From assembly GCA_947631725.1 (NCBI GenBank), contig CANRML010000015.1, positions 1 through 17,210 on the forward strand: a DNA stretch of 17,210 bases, read 5' to 3'. This DNA comes from an uncultured Clostridia bacterium. GTDB lineage: Bacteria > Bacillota > Clostridia > TANB77 > CAG-508. Shown in pieces: positions 1-7,905 of the stretch (position 1 is the stretch's first letter; each line of letters begins with the position of its first letter). Below the pieces are notes generated by a model. That model was not told the origin of the DNA, ran no database searches, and saw only the letters and a program-made list of their open reading frames with translations. The position numbers and the translations under genes were made by a program.

Positions 1-31
1 ATATTGCTTTTAAATGGCTTTTTCTCATACA

Positions 32-61
32 AATTGCATTTACTTTACAGAATTGCATTTA
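32..61. repeat. Short direct repeat AATTGCATTTA, two copies
   Basis: The 11-mer AATTGCATTTA occurs at 32-42 and again at 51-61, 19 bp apart start to start, just left of the hairpin at 65-101. It is non-coding as far as can be seen. Two copies of an 11-mer in AT-rich DNA may be chance; a third related copy outside the window would make it meaningful. Confidence 0.3.
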
Positions 62-64
62 ACT

Positions 65-101
65 TTTCACTTGACGATTTCCTATACATCTTCAAGTGAA
101 A
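65..101 (+). terminator. Hairpin near left edge, possible terminator
   Basis: A 10-bp inverted repeat (TTTCACTTGA at 65-74, TCAAGTGAAA at 92-101) encloses a 17-nt loop. On the plus strand it is followed by ATTTTGTG and a run of seven T, so it could end a plus-strand transcript coming from outside the window. The loop is long for a terminator, so another role such as a protein site is possible. Confidence 0.35.
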
Positions 102-125
102 TTTTGTGTTTTTTTACATTTGAAT

Positions 126-153
126 TAAAAAAACTTCTGAATTAACAGAAGTT
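126..153 (-). terminator. Intrinsic terminator of the hyperacidic protein gene
   Basis: On the minus strand an 8-bp stem AACTTCTG / CAGAAGTT with a 6-nt loop is followed directly by a T run (the A run at 126-132 on the plus strand). It starts within 10 bp of the stop codon of the gene at 161-1975. This is a textbook Rho-independent terminator. Confidence 0.8.
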
Positions 154-160
154 CTTTAGA

Positions 161-1975
161 TTATTTACCTTTAAAAAGCTTATTGAATATTCCATTATCT
201 TCATTTTCTGACATCCTTTCAGCTTTTTTCCTTCTACTTTTTACTTTTTTAGTTTCATCTTTTTCTTCATCCCATGCAAATTCTTCGAATTTTTTATTTT
301 TTTTGTTTTTTCCTTTATTTTTACTAGCTAACTTTTCTCTTAATTTTGCTTCAAAATCATTACTATCACGAGTTGATTTTGGAATACTTTCCTCTATTTT
401 TTCTTCATTAGAATTAAAAATTGGTTCTTCATCTTCTAAGTCAAATTTATCATCATCTTCCTCGTCTTCTTCTATTTCATCTTCATATTCTCCACTATCT
501 TCGTCTTCATCATCCCAGTCATCATCATCTTCATCATTTTCTTCGTCTTCTTCTTCAAAGCCATCATATTCGAAGTCATCTATTTCTTCATCGTCTTCCT
601 CGTCTTCATCTTCATATTCATTTTCTTCTTCATCTTCATCTGAACTATCAATCCAATCTTCTTCGTCCTCATCCTCATATTCTCTACTTTCATCTTCTAT
701 CTCATCATTAGTTATAAACCAATCTTCCTCATCTTCATTAATATTTGTTTCAGTTTTTAAGGATTTTCTTAGTTCTTTTGCTTCTTCTACTGGCATAAAT
801 TCAGTTAAATCTCTTTCAAAATTTTCTTGAACCTGTTTATTAAATAATTCATAAATATTTTTTATTCCCTCTATACGCCAATAATTTGTGTTTATTATAG
901 TTCCAATATTAGATTTTATACTATTTACTTCTTGATTAAAGCTTTTTTCTGTTTCTTCAATATTTGTTAAATATGTACTGTTATATAATTCATTATATGC
1001 TTTTTTAGTAGCTTTTCCAAGCATTTCTTTTAGAAGTAGACTATATAAATTGTTAATTTGTCTTATATCAACATCATATTTTTCGCAGGCATCTTTCATC
1101 ATTTGTTGATGATTTTTTTCTCCACCAACAGCTGTCATCCTTTCATTGTCTAAAAAGCTTACAATATATTCTTTTTCTGTATTTAAAAAATCTAATTTAA
1201 TTTGTATATCTCTTTGTGACTTCTGATATTTAGCTAATTTTACAGCGTCATTGTCAACTTCTGTCATAAGTTTTTTTAACTTATCATAACTGTTAAGATA
1301 GCACTCAGCTTCTTTTTTTGCTATATCTATTCTTGTTGCTACTGCTTTTTTTATAACTTCTTCATTAAATTTAATTTTTTCATTTTTACCATTTTCTAGC
1401 ATTATCTTATTTAATTTTTGGCAGATATCTTCATTATCTATAGTCATGAATTGTCTTACTCTCACCATAGCTTCTGGGTCTATTAATTCCATTTTTTCTA
1501 CAGTTTCATTTAAAACTCTTATATGATTTGTTTCAGCTGTTCTTCTAGTTTTACTACATTTATTTCTAATTTTCTGTTTTTCAGTAAATTGACTAAAAAA
1601 TTCTATATATTCTTTTCTTAATTGTTTTTGTTCTTCAGCATTTTCTTCTAATATTTTTTCAATTTTTGATAATTTTTTTTCAATTGTAGCTGGATCTTGA
1701 TCAAAATCATTAAATAATCTATTTCTTTCTTCCTCTTGTTCAATATTATCAGAGCATAACATCTCTTGTTTCTTTTGGATGGCTTGCATTTTTTGTGCTA
1801 TTGCATCAAATTCTTCTATAACTTTTTCTTCTTCATCAGTAACAATTTGATATTTTTCCATTTCTTTTAAAATATCTGTATAAAGATTGTAATTAGCTTT
1901 AATGCCAGTTGCATTATCTTGTCCAAATATTTTACTTAAATATCTTTCTAAAACAATTGCACTTCTCTCATACAT
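161..1975 (-). CDS. Hypothetical protein: helical N-terminal part, hyperacidic stretch, basic tail
   Basis: I do not recognise this 604-aa protein. Residues 1-400 are charged and rich in Glu, Lys, Leu and Ile, with stretches that look like coiled coil (about 45-135 and 200-275), and no signal peptide or membrane segment. Residues 412-517 are almost entirely Asp and Glu with scattered Trp, Tyr and Phe (Trp 419, 441, 487 each follow an acidic run). Residues about 548-590 form a Lys/Arg-rich tail, and the protein ends NKLFKGK. The chosen start is the ATG at 1975 because GGAGGGG lies six bases before it; a longer frame from a TTG at 1990 would run through that ribosome binding site. The gene has its own promoter (2006-2034) and terminator (126-153), so it is a single transcription unit. 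An acidic tract beside a basic tail suggests electrostatic binding of a basic partner or nucleic-acid mimicry, but that is only inference. Confidence 0.8.
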   Translation of the reverse strand: MYERSAIVLERYLSKIFGQDNATGIKANYNLYTDILKEMEKYQIVTDEEEKVIEEFDAIAQKMQAIQKKQEMLCSDNIEQEEERNRLFNDFDQDPATIEKKLSKIEKILEENAEEQKQLRKEYIEFFSQFTEKQKIRNKCSKTRRTAETNHIRVLNETVEKMELIDPEAMVRVRQFMTIDNEDICQKLNKIMLENGKNEKIKFNEEVIKKAVATRIDIAKKEAECYLNSYDKLKKLMTEVDNDAVKLAKYQKSQRDIQIKLDFLNTEKEYIVSFLDNERMTAVGGEKNHQQMMKDACEKYDVDIRQINNLYSLLLKEMLGKATKKAYNELYNSTYLTNIEETEKSFNQEVNSIKSNIGTIINTNYWRIEGIKNIYELFNKQVQENFERDLTEFMPVEEAKELRKSLKTETNINEDEEDWFITNDEIEDESREYEDEDEEDWIDSSDEDEEENEYEDEDEEDDEEIDDFEYDGFEEEDEENDEDDDDWDDEDEDSGEYEDEIEEDEEDDDKFDLEDEEPIFNSNEEKIEESIPKSTRDSNDFEAKLREKLASKNKGKNKKNKKFEEFAWDEEKDETKKVKSRRKKAERMSENEDNGIFNKLFKGK

Positions 1976-2005
1976 TGTTTTCCCCTCCAAACTGTATTTT
2001 CTCCT

Positions 2006-2034
2006 ATTATATATAATTTTGTTGAAAAAGTCTA
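2006..2034 (-). promoter_or_regulatory. SigA-type promoter for the hyperacidic protein gene
   Basis: On the minus strand TAGACT (-35, 2029-2034) and TATAAT (-10, 2006-2011) are separated by exactly 17 bp. The start codon lies about 30 bp downstream with a GGAGGGG ribosome binding site between. Confidence 0.65.
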
Positions 2035-2076
2035 GTAGTTTTGATAATTTTTTATGTATACATATTAGAAAAAATA

Positions 2077-2118
2077 AAATACCATACTAAAATCAATATT
2101 TTAGCATAGTATTTTATT
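2077..2118 (-). terminator. Long terminator hairpin after the beta-propeller gene
   Basis: A 19-bp inverted repeat (arms 2077-2095 and 2100-2118, 4-nt loop) directly follows the stop codon of the propeller gene. Read as minus-strand RNA the stem is complete, its only imperfections being two G-U pairs; as plus-strand RNA the same positions are C-A mismatches. The minus-strand transcript then reads into a T-rich tail (TTTTATTTTTT, partly within the stem end). This fits a terminator for the sigma/propeller transcript. Confidence 0.75.
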
Positions 2119-2119
2119 C

Positions 2120-4057
2120 TTAAATTTCTATTTTATCAACATTTTGCCATGTGTTTTCATCAATACTTATAATTGTTTCTTTAGACACTAAATAATATCT
2201 TCCATTTGCAAATACTATTCTCTCAATCCCCTTTTTGTAATCTTTTGTTATGTCTTCTGCATATTCATTTTTCAAAATAAAACCTTTATTTAAGTCAATT
2301 TCATATATTAATGCTTTTGAAATATTTTTCTGATTTTGATATGTTTTAGTTGAAAATGCTATTATATTTTTTTCTTTTAGGTATAAGATGGCTTTATGAT
2401 TATATATTGCATCTGAACTTGTATATGTATTTCCAATTTTTTCAGTAAATAATTCTTTTGGATTATTTACATCTGTTATATCAAACATTGAAAGCTTTAA
2501 TCCGTTATTTTGAATTGATTCTCCATTTTGTTTAGTATCATATCCTAAGCCAATTATATGATTTTCATCATATGGATGTAAATATGTGCTATAACCAGGA
2601 ATTTTTAGTTCTCCTAGTTTTTGTGGATTTTTTGGGTCTGATAAATCAATTACAAATAATGGATCTACTTGTTTAAATGTAACGATATATGCTTTATCTT
2701 CCATATATCTAACAGAATATATTTTTTCTCCATTTGCTAGTCCTGTTAAACTTCCAACACCTTTCAGTTCTTTGTCTAAAATGTATAACATGTTTTCTGT
2801 GTTTCCTTGTATTTCTTGAGTTGTTGCTATTCTGAAATTTTCATCTGCATCTTCATCCATAGAGAATTGATTTAAAATTTTTCCTTTTATTGTAGTATCT
2901 TTTTGATATGTGATATTTCCATTATCTAATTTAAATTTAATAATTTTTGTATTATATCCTAAAAGAGTATATGTATTAATATCATATGTAGTTATTATTT
3001 TTGTAATATACATATTTTTATTTGACGAATATATCGTATCACCTGCTCCTAAAAATGTTTCTACATCTGCCGCTTCTTTTTTACTAATATCAAATCCTGC
3101 AACTATTAAATAGTTTGTTATATTTGTATCATCAAAATATTGTATTTTATTAAAAGGGATATATTTACTTTCTTGAGTTATAGCAGTATCTACATATGTT
3201 GGTTTGTAATCATCTTCTTTTAGTTCCTCAATAGGATAACGTTTTACCATATTTATTGCATTTGATATATATTTACTTGTTGCAAAATATATATTGTCTC
3301 CAATCATCCTTGAAGAAATATATGTACCTTCTAATTCAACACGTCTTTCTTCTTCTGGATTTTCACGGTTTTTGATATTATATATAATAGCAACAGTTTT
3401 TATTGTTATTCCATCTACATATGCTACATCTGTCGTTTCATAAATACTTCTTGTTTCTGTTTTTATTTCGTTTTTTGAAGTTATAGCTATTAGCTTATCT
3501 TGTTTTACATATATCTCTCTTACATAGGTATCATTAGTTTCAAAAGGAATTTCTGATACTTTTTTGCTACTATCAGAATTTTGAATATCCACTATTACAA
3601 TTTTTTTATCTGCAACATAATAAATATATTTTCCATCTGTTTTTATGATATCTGCTTCATCTACACCATCAACTTGTGTATTAGTTTGACTATATTCTGC
3701 TTGTTCACTTTCTGCAGTATCTTCTACTATCATTTCTTCTTTATTAGTTTCAGCTAAATTTGTAGATTTACTCATATTTGCATTTGTATTTTCTTGTTTT
3801 TTCAAAAGTTCATAAAAGTTTTGAAATGTATCAACACTTGCTACTGTTCCTATGTTTGTTACATCTGTTACTTCATTTATGATAATATCAGGCTTATTAA
3901 TATTATTTCTGTATATTGATGTGCCAATAAATACAGTAACAACCAAAGTTGCAAAAGACAATACAGGTACAAAGCGTTTATATCTTAAATGTTTTTCATT
4001 TTGATATTCTTCATATTTTTCATAAATTCCATTTATAAATTCTCTGTTATCCTTCAT
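2120..4057 (-). CDS. Membrane-anchored beta-propeller domain protein
   Basis: The protein is 645 aa from the ATG at 4057. The first 28 residues are charged and probably cytoplasmic, residues about 29-49 form one hydrophobic membrane helix (FVPVLSFATLVVTVFIG), and the rest should lie outside the membrane. A low-complexity linker leads to the block QVDGVDEADIIKTDGKYIYY, which matches my memory of the Beta_propel (Pfam PF09826, COG4880) family of secreted proteins distantly related to WD-40 repeats. Repeated beta-strand stretches follow to the end. The family has no established biochemical role that I know. The ATG at 4057 is preferred to the GTG at 4066 because AGAGGAG lies about 10 bases before the ATG but only about 2 before the GTG. 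The start overlaps the end of the restored sigma-factor frame by 11 bp, implying translational coupling, so it may act as a sensor or anti-sigma partner. Confidence 0.85.
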   Translation of the reverse strand: MKDNREFINGIYEKYEEYQNEKHLRYKRFVPVLSFATLVVTVFIGTSIYRNNINKPDIIINEVTDVTNIGTVASVDTFQNFYELLKKQENTNANMSKSTNLAETNKEEMIVEDTAESEQAEYSQTNTQVDGVDEADIIKTDGKYIYYVADKKIVIVDIQNSDSSKKVSEIPFETNDTYVREIYVKQDKLIAITSKNEIKTETRSIYETTDVAYVDGITIKTVAIIYNIKNRENPEEERRVELEGTYISSRMIGDNIYFATSKYISNAINMVKRYPIEELKEDDYKPTYVDTAITQESKYIPFNKIQYFDDTNITNYLIVAGFDISKKEAADVETFLGAGDTIYSSNKNMYITKIITTYDINTYTLLGYNTKIIKFKLDNGNITYQKDTTIKGKILNQFSMDEDADENFRIATTQEIQGNTENMLYILDKELKGVGSLTGLANGEKIYSVRYMEDKAYIVTFKQVDPLFVIDLSDPKNPQKLGELKIPGYSTYLHPYDENHIIGLGYDTKQNGESIQNNGLKLSMFDITDVNNPKELFTEKIGNTYTSSDAIYNHKAILYLKEKNIIAFSTKTYQNQKNISKALIYEIDLNKGFILKNEYAEDITKDYKKGIERIVFANGRYYLVSKETIISIDENTWQNVDKIEI

Positions 4058-4155
4058 ATTTCTCACTCTCCTCTCTTACTAATTTTTCTAATGTTTTTCG
4101 AGCTCTATGAATCAATACTTTTGTACTAGACATAGATTTTTTCATTATTTTTCCG
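4047..4155 (-). other. Out-of-frame remainder of sigma factor region 4
   Basis: After the YQEI of the sigma protein the minus-strand frame shifted by one base reads GKIMKKSMSSTKVLIHRARK, then about 14 more residues to a TAA at 4047-4049. That is the expected second half of the sigma region 4 helix-turn-helix. The break lies at or near a CGG codon followed by five A (4148-4155). Removing one base, for example one A of that run, restores a continuous 191-aa ECF sigma factor. The remainder overlaps the propeller start by 11 bp, which is the usual coupled layout and argues that the long frame is ancestral. Confidence 0.8.
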
Positions 4156-4623
4156 TATCTCCTGATATTTCATTTCTTCTATATCTGCCAAATAAATCGC
4201 TTGTTTATAATCTCTTTTTAACTTATTGATACTATTATGTAATTGTCTAGCTTTTTCTTTTTGAAATATCATATCTTCTAATGAATTCAATTGTTTTTCA
4301 TAAGATTTATGTATATTATCTAGGCTCTCTATGTCATCTGTGTAACTAATTTTCTTTTCATGTTTTAAAAAATTTAAAGCTTTCGATTTTGCAATCATAT
4401 ATAGATATGTTTTTAGTGAATATTGAAAATTATAGTTCTTCTTATGTATTAAGATATATACAAATACATCTTGTGCAATATCTTCTGCTATATCAATATT
4501 TTTTACATATGTGGTAATAAAATATATGAGCTTGTCTTTATGGCGAATAACAAGTTCTTCAAAACTATTATTGTTTCCTTTTAAAAATTCTTGGTATAAT
4601 TGTTTATCTGTTTTTTGTTCCAA
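4126..4623 (-). CDS. ECF-type RNA polymerase sigma factor, frameshifted in region 4
   Basis: The uninterrupted frame encodes 165 aa. Residues about 8-85 are sigma-70 region 2: FEELVIRHKDKLIYFITTYV, then a helix with DIAEDIAQDVFVYIL, then SLKTYLYMIAKSKALNFLKH. Region 4 begins around residue 125 but stops after YQEIRKNNEKIYV, losing the recognition helix, which is present in another frame (4047-4155). Extracytoplasmic-function sigma factors redirect RNA polymerase and are usually held inactive by a partner encoded next door. Here the next gene encodes a single-pass membrane beta-propeller protein. The start is a TTG at 4623, chosen because GAGGAGGGAG lies at normal distance and no ATG is available nearby. 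As written, the product would be unlikely to recognise a -35 element. A sequencing indel, a real mutation or a recoding event could all explain the break. Confidence 0.8.
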   Translation of the reverse strand: MEQKTDKQLYQEFLKGNNNSFEELVIRHKDKLIYFITTYVKNIDIAEDIAQDVFVYILIHKKNYNFQYSLKTYLYMIAKSKALNFLKHEKKISYTDDIESLDNIHKSYEKQLNSLEDMIFQKEKARQLHNSINKLKRDYKQAIYLADIEEMKYQEIRKNNEKIYV

Positions 4624-4651
4624 ATTTTCTCCCTCCTCTATCTCTTATACA

Positions 4652-4660
4652 ATTATATCA
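4652..4660 (-). promoter_or_regulatory. Extended -10 element upstream of the sigma factor gene
   Basis: On the minus strand TGATATAAT has the TGn-TATAAT form of an extended -10 promoter, about 30 bp before the TTG start. No good SigA -35 lies 17 bp upstream. A TGTAAC in that area could be an ECF-like -35 for autoregulation, but no matching -10 is seen. Confidence 0.45.
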
Positions 4661-4748
4661 TATATTTTGTTACATATATTTGATTTTTTAATCTACATAT
4701 GGTAAAATAAAATATGTGACTATTTTTTTATCCCTTATTTTACCTAAT

Positions 4749-4777
4749 TTGTCAGGTTTTAGGTTTAATCATATAGT
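4749..4777 (+). promoter_or_regulatory. SigA-type promoter for the 150-aa membrane protein
   Basis: TTGTCA at 4749-4754 and TATAGT at 4772-4777 are separated by 17 bp. They lie about 30 bp before the ATG at 4809. Confidence 0.6.
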
Positions 4778-4808
4778 ATTTGTCACTTCTAATTAGAGGG
4801 GGTATATC

Positions 4809-5261
4809 ATGGCATTTTCAATAATGTTTTTATCTTTTGTGTATATTGGTTATAAACAAATTGAAAATGGGAAAATTTTTAAAGGTATTTTAGTTTCTAT
4901 CATCGGTCTTATATTTTTAGTTTTTGATTTTATGCCAACAATGATATGGTATGAATCTACTGTCAGTGGAACAAAATATGCTATATCTCCAGTTTGTAAA
5001 ATTGCAGATATACCACATTATTGCTTTTATGACAAAGCATCAGATGAATACACTTTTTATAACAGTGTTACTGAAAAAAAGTTTACTTATCCCAAATCTT
5101 CTATAACTATAGTAGAGATTAGTGAAGATGATATACCTTATATGCAAACAAAAATCAGAAGTCCAAGATGGTTTGCTTCTAAATTACTTTGTTTTGCAAA
5201 TGTAGGTGAAATCACTAAAATTAAATTAGCTATTCCAAAAGATAGTATTCTTTATACCTAA
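4809..5261 (+). CDS. Hypothetical membrane protein, 150 aa
   Basis: I do not recognise the family. The first 45 residues hold two hydrophobic stretches (about 2-15 and 25-45) joined by a short polar loop with KQIENGKIFKG, so the protein is probably membrane-inserted. Residues 46-150 form a soluble domain with Cys 63, 72 and 128 and several short beta-like stretches (YTFYNSVTEKKFTYP, SSITIVEIS). The start is firm: AGAGGGGG lies six bases before the ATG, and a 17-bp-spacer promoter precedes it. It is transcribed alone, divergent from the sigma factor gene and convergent with mutS, with which it shares a terminator. Base composition and codon use match the AT-rich neighbours, so nothing suggests recent transfer. 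Confidence 0.8.
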   Translation: MAFSIMFLSFVYIGYKQIENGKIFKGILVSIIGLIFLVFDFMPTMIWYESTVSGTKYAISPVCKIADIPHYCFYDKASDEYTFYNSVTEKKFTYPKSSITIVEISEDDIPYMQTKIRSPRWFASKLLCFANVGEITKIKLAIPKDSILYT

Positions 5262-5263
5262 AC

Positions 5264-5294
5264 AAAAAAAGCAGAGCCTGACATCTGCTTTTTT
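5264..5294. terminator. Bidirectional terminator between the 150-aa gene and mutS
   Basis: The stem GCAGA (5271-5275) / TCTGC (5284-5288) with an 8-nt loop is flanked by seven A on the left and six T on the right, which extends the pairing. It works as an intrinsic terminator on both strands. It lies just after the stop of the plus-strand gene and overlaps the last codon region of mutS by two bases. Confidence 0.85.
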
Positions 5295-7905
5295 ACTTCA
5301 TTTTTTCTTTAATATGAACTAATGTATTTAATGCATCAATTGGTGTTAATTCGTTTAAGTTTATTTTATCTACTTCATGTGCAATTTCTGCTAATTTATA
5401 ATTATACATATCGAATTGGCCTTCTACTTGTTTTTTATCCTTCTTTTCGTCTTTTTTATTCTTTAAAATGCTCTTTCTCTCTAAAGTTTTTAATATTTCA
5501 TTGGCTTTTCCTGTTACTGCCTTTGGTACTCCTGCTAAACGAGCCACATGAATTCCATAGCTTTCGTCTGTTCCACCTCTTACTATTTTACGTAAGAATA
5601 TTATATCTTCTCCTTTTTCCTTAACTGCTATTGAATAATTTTTTATACCTTCTAATTCGTTTTCTAGCTCTGTTAATTCATGATAGTGTGTAGCAAATAA
5701 TGTTTTTGCACCACATTTTTCCTTGTCTGCAATATATTCTGCCACTGCCCAAGCAATTGATAATCCATCATATGTAGAAGTTCCTCTACCTATTTCATCT
5801 AAAATCACCAAACTATTTGCAGTTGCTTCTTTTAGAATTGTTGCAACTTCTATCATTTCAACCATAAATGTACTTTGTCCCATACTTAAATCATCTGATG
5901 CTCCTACTCTAGTGAATATCTTATCTACAACACCTATTCTTGCTTCTTGAGCTGGTACAAAGCTACCAATTTGAGCCATTAAAGTTATTAGAGCTACTTG
6001 TCTCATGTATGTTGATTTTCCTGCCATATTAGGTCCTGTTATTATAGATAAGCGATTTTCATCTTTGTCTAAATATGTATCATTTTCAATAAAAGCTCCT
6101 GCTCCTAACATTTTTTCGATTACAGGATGTCTTCCTCCTTTAATGTCTATTACTCCACTATTATCAACTTTTGGCATACAATAATTTAAATCTTCTGCTA
6201 CTTGTGCAAATGAACTTAGTACATCTAAAGTTGCTACACTAACAGCAGTTTTCTGTAATCTTTTTATATTTTTTGCAATTTCTTCTCTAATTTCTATAAA
6301 TGCATTATATTCTAAATTTATAACTCTTTCTTCTGAGCCTAATATTTGATTTTCTAGATTTTTTAATTCTTCAGTAATATATCTTTCTGCATTTGTTAAG
6401 GTTTGTTTACGAATATATCTTTCTGGTACTAGTTTTAGATTTGATTTTGTAACTTCAATAAAATATCCAAATACCTTATTGAATCCTACTTTTAGATTTT
6501 TAATTCCTGTTTTTTCTTTTTCTTCAAGCTCTAAATTAACAATCCAATTTTTTCCTTGAGTAGTTGCTGTTTTTAATTTATCAATTTCTTCGTCATATCC
6601 TAATTTTATAATTCCTCCATCTTTTATAGTCATAGGAGGATCTTCTACAATAGCTTTTTCAATTAATGCACAAATATCTGTCAACTCATCTATGTTATCA
6701 TATAGCTCTTTTAATAATGGTGTTTCAATGTCTTTTAAAGTTTGTTTTAATTCTGGTAGTTTTTCTAATGAGTGCTTTAATGTTATCATGTCTCTTGCAT
6801 TAGCATTTCCATAAGCCATTTTTCCTGCTAGTCTTTCAATATCATATACTTTTTTTAAGTTTTCTATAATGTCTCCTCTTAATATGATATTCTCTTTTAA
6901 AGTTTTCACACTATCTAGTCTTTTGTTTATTTCTAATGTGTCTATAAGTGGGTCATTTAGCCATCTTCTTAAAAGTCTTCCTCCCATTGATGTTGATGTT
7001 TTATCTAATACCCAAAGTAAAGTTCCTTTTTTAGATTTATCTCTCATTTTTTCTGTTATTTCTAAGTTTCTTCTTGCATTTATATCTAATGACATATATT
7101 TAGATATTTGATATATAACAATCTTGTTTAAGTGCTCTAATGTTGTCATTTGTGTTTGCTCAATATATGTTAAAAGCGCATTTATACTACATACTGCTAA
7201 TTCTTTTTCTTCTAAGTTTTCAACTACTTTTTGATTATTGTCTACAATATTAAAACGTGTTACTAATTTGTCTTTTTCTTTATCAAAAAATTTGTCTTGG
7301 AAACGTGTGACATATGTTTCAAATCTTTCTTTGATTTTTGACATTTCTTCTTGGCATTCTGCCATCATACTATTAACAACTAATTCTGATGGATTAAATC
7401 TTGCAAGTTCATCTAATAGTAGAGGAAAGTTTTGATTGTCTTTTATTTCTGCTGCATACATTTCACCTGTTGAAATATCACATACACTAATTCCATAAAA
7501 TATTCCTGTTTTATATATTGCCATGATATAGTTGTTTTTACGTTCTTCTAGCATATTAGAATCTATAACTGTACCAGGTGTAACTACTTTTATAACACCT
7601 CTTTTTACTATACCTTTAGCTGTTTTTGGGTCTTCTAATTGTTCACAAATTGCTACTTTAAAACCTTTAGCAATTAGTCTTGATATATACATTTCAGCAG
7701 CGTGATATGGTACACCTGCCATTGGTGCACGTTCTTCTTGTCCACAGTCTTTTCCTGTTAGAGTTATTTCTAATTCTCTTGCACAAGTTATTGCATCATC
7801 AAAAAACACTTCATAAAAATCGCCTAATCTATAAAATAAGATGCAATCTTTGTATTGCTCTTTTGTTTCAAGATATTTTTGCATCATTGGTGAATATTCT
7901 GCCAT
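5293..7905 (-). CDS. mutS: DNA mismatch repair protein MutS
   Basis: The 870-aa protein is full length for MutS1. It binds mismatches and small loops in newly copied DNA and starts repair with MutL, using ATP. The N-terminal mismatch-binding domain has the GDFYE motif (Phe 30 and Glu 32, the Phe-x-Glu that stacks on the mismatch) and PMAGVPYHA. The core and clamp regions span roughly 265-565. The C-terminal ATPase has Walker A GPNMAGKST (624-632), DDLSMGQSTF (681-690), Walker B with LVILDEIGRGTSTYDG (699-714) and the FATHYHEL histidine motif (737-744). The ATG at 7905 has AAAGGAG at good spacing. The gene start overlaps the end of miaB by 38 bp, so the two are coexpressed. mutL, which often follows, is not in this window: a terminator and a convergent gene lie downstream. 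Confidence 0.98.
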   Translation of the reverse strand: MAEYSPMMQKYLETKEQYKDCILFYRLGDFYEVFFDDAITCARELEITLTGKDCGQEERAPMAGVPYHAAEMYISRLIAKGFKVAICEQLEDPKTAKGIVKRGVIKVVTPGTVIDSNMLEERKNNYIMAIYKTGIFYGISVCDISTGEMYAAEIKDNQNFPLLLDELARFNPSELVVNSMMAECQEEMSKIKERFETYVTRFQDKFFDKEKDKLVTRFNIVDNNQKVVENLEEKELAVCSINALLTYIEQTQMTTLEHLNKIVIYQISKYMSLDINARRNLEITEKMRDKSKKGTLLWVLDKTSTSMGGRLLRRWLNDPLIDTLEINKRLDSVKTLKENIILRGDIIENLKKVYDIERLAGKMAYGNANARDMITLKHSLEKLPELKQTLKDIETPLLKELYDNIDELTDICALIEKAIVEDPPMTIKDGGIIKLGYDEEIDKLKTATTQGKNWIVNLELEEKEKTGIKNLKVGFNKVFGYFIEVTKSNLKLVPERYIRKQTLTNAERYITEELKNLENQILGSEERVINLEYNAFIEIREEIAKNIKRLQKTAVSVATLDVLSSFAQVAEDLNYCMPKVDNSGVIDIKGGRHPVIEKMLGAGAFIENDTYLDKDENRLSIITGPNMAGKSTYMRQVALITLMAQIGSFVPAQEARIGVVDKIFTRVGASDDLSMGQSTFMVEMIEVATILKEATANSLVILDEIGRGTSTYDGLSIAWAVAEYIADKEKCGAKTLFATHYHELTELENELEGIKNYSIAVKEKGEDIIFLRKIVRGGTDESYGIHVARLAGVPKAVTGKANEILKTLERKSILKNKKDEKKDKKQVEGQFDMYNYKLAEIAHEVDKINLNELTPIDALNTLVHIKEKMK

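Noticed and set aside
421..711. Plus-strand His/Leu-rich open frame
   Set aside because: Another antisense shadow of the same acidic repeat tract.
425..742. CRISPR array or tandem DNA repeat in the TCATCTTC-rich region
   Set aside because: There are no equal-length repeats with unique spacers; the pattern is explained by Asp and Glu codons.
183..830. Plus-strand 215-aa serine-rich open frame
   Set aside because: It is the antisense of the Asp/Glu tract (TCATCTTC repeats give poly-Ser), has no ribosome binding site, and the minus strand holds a well-supported gene.
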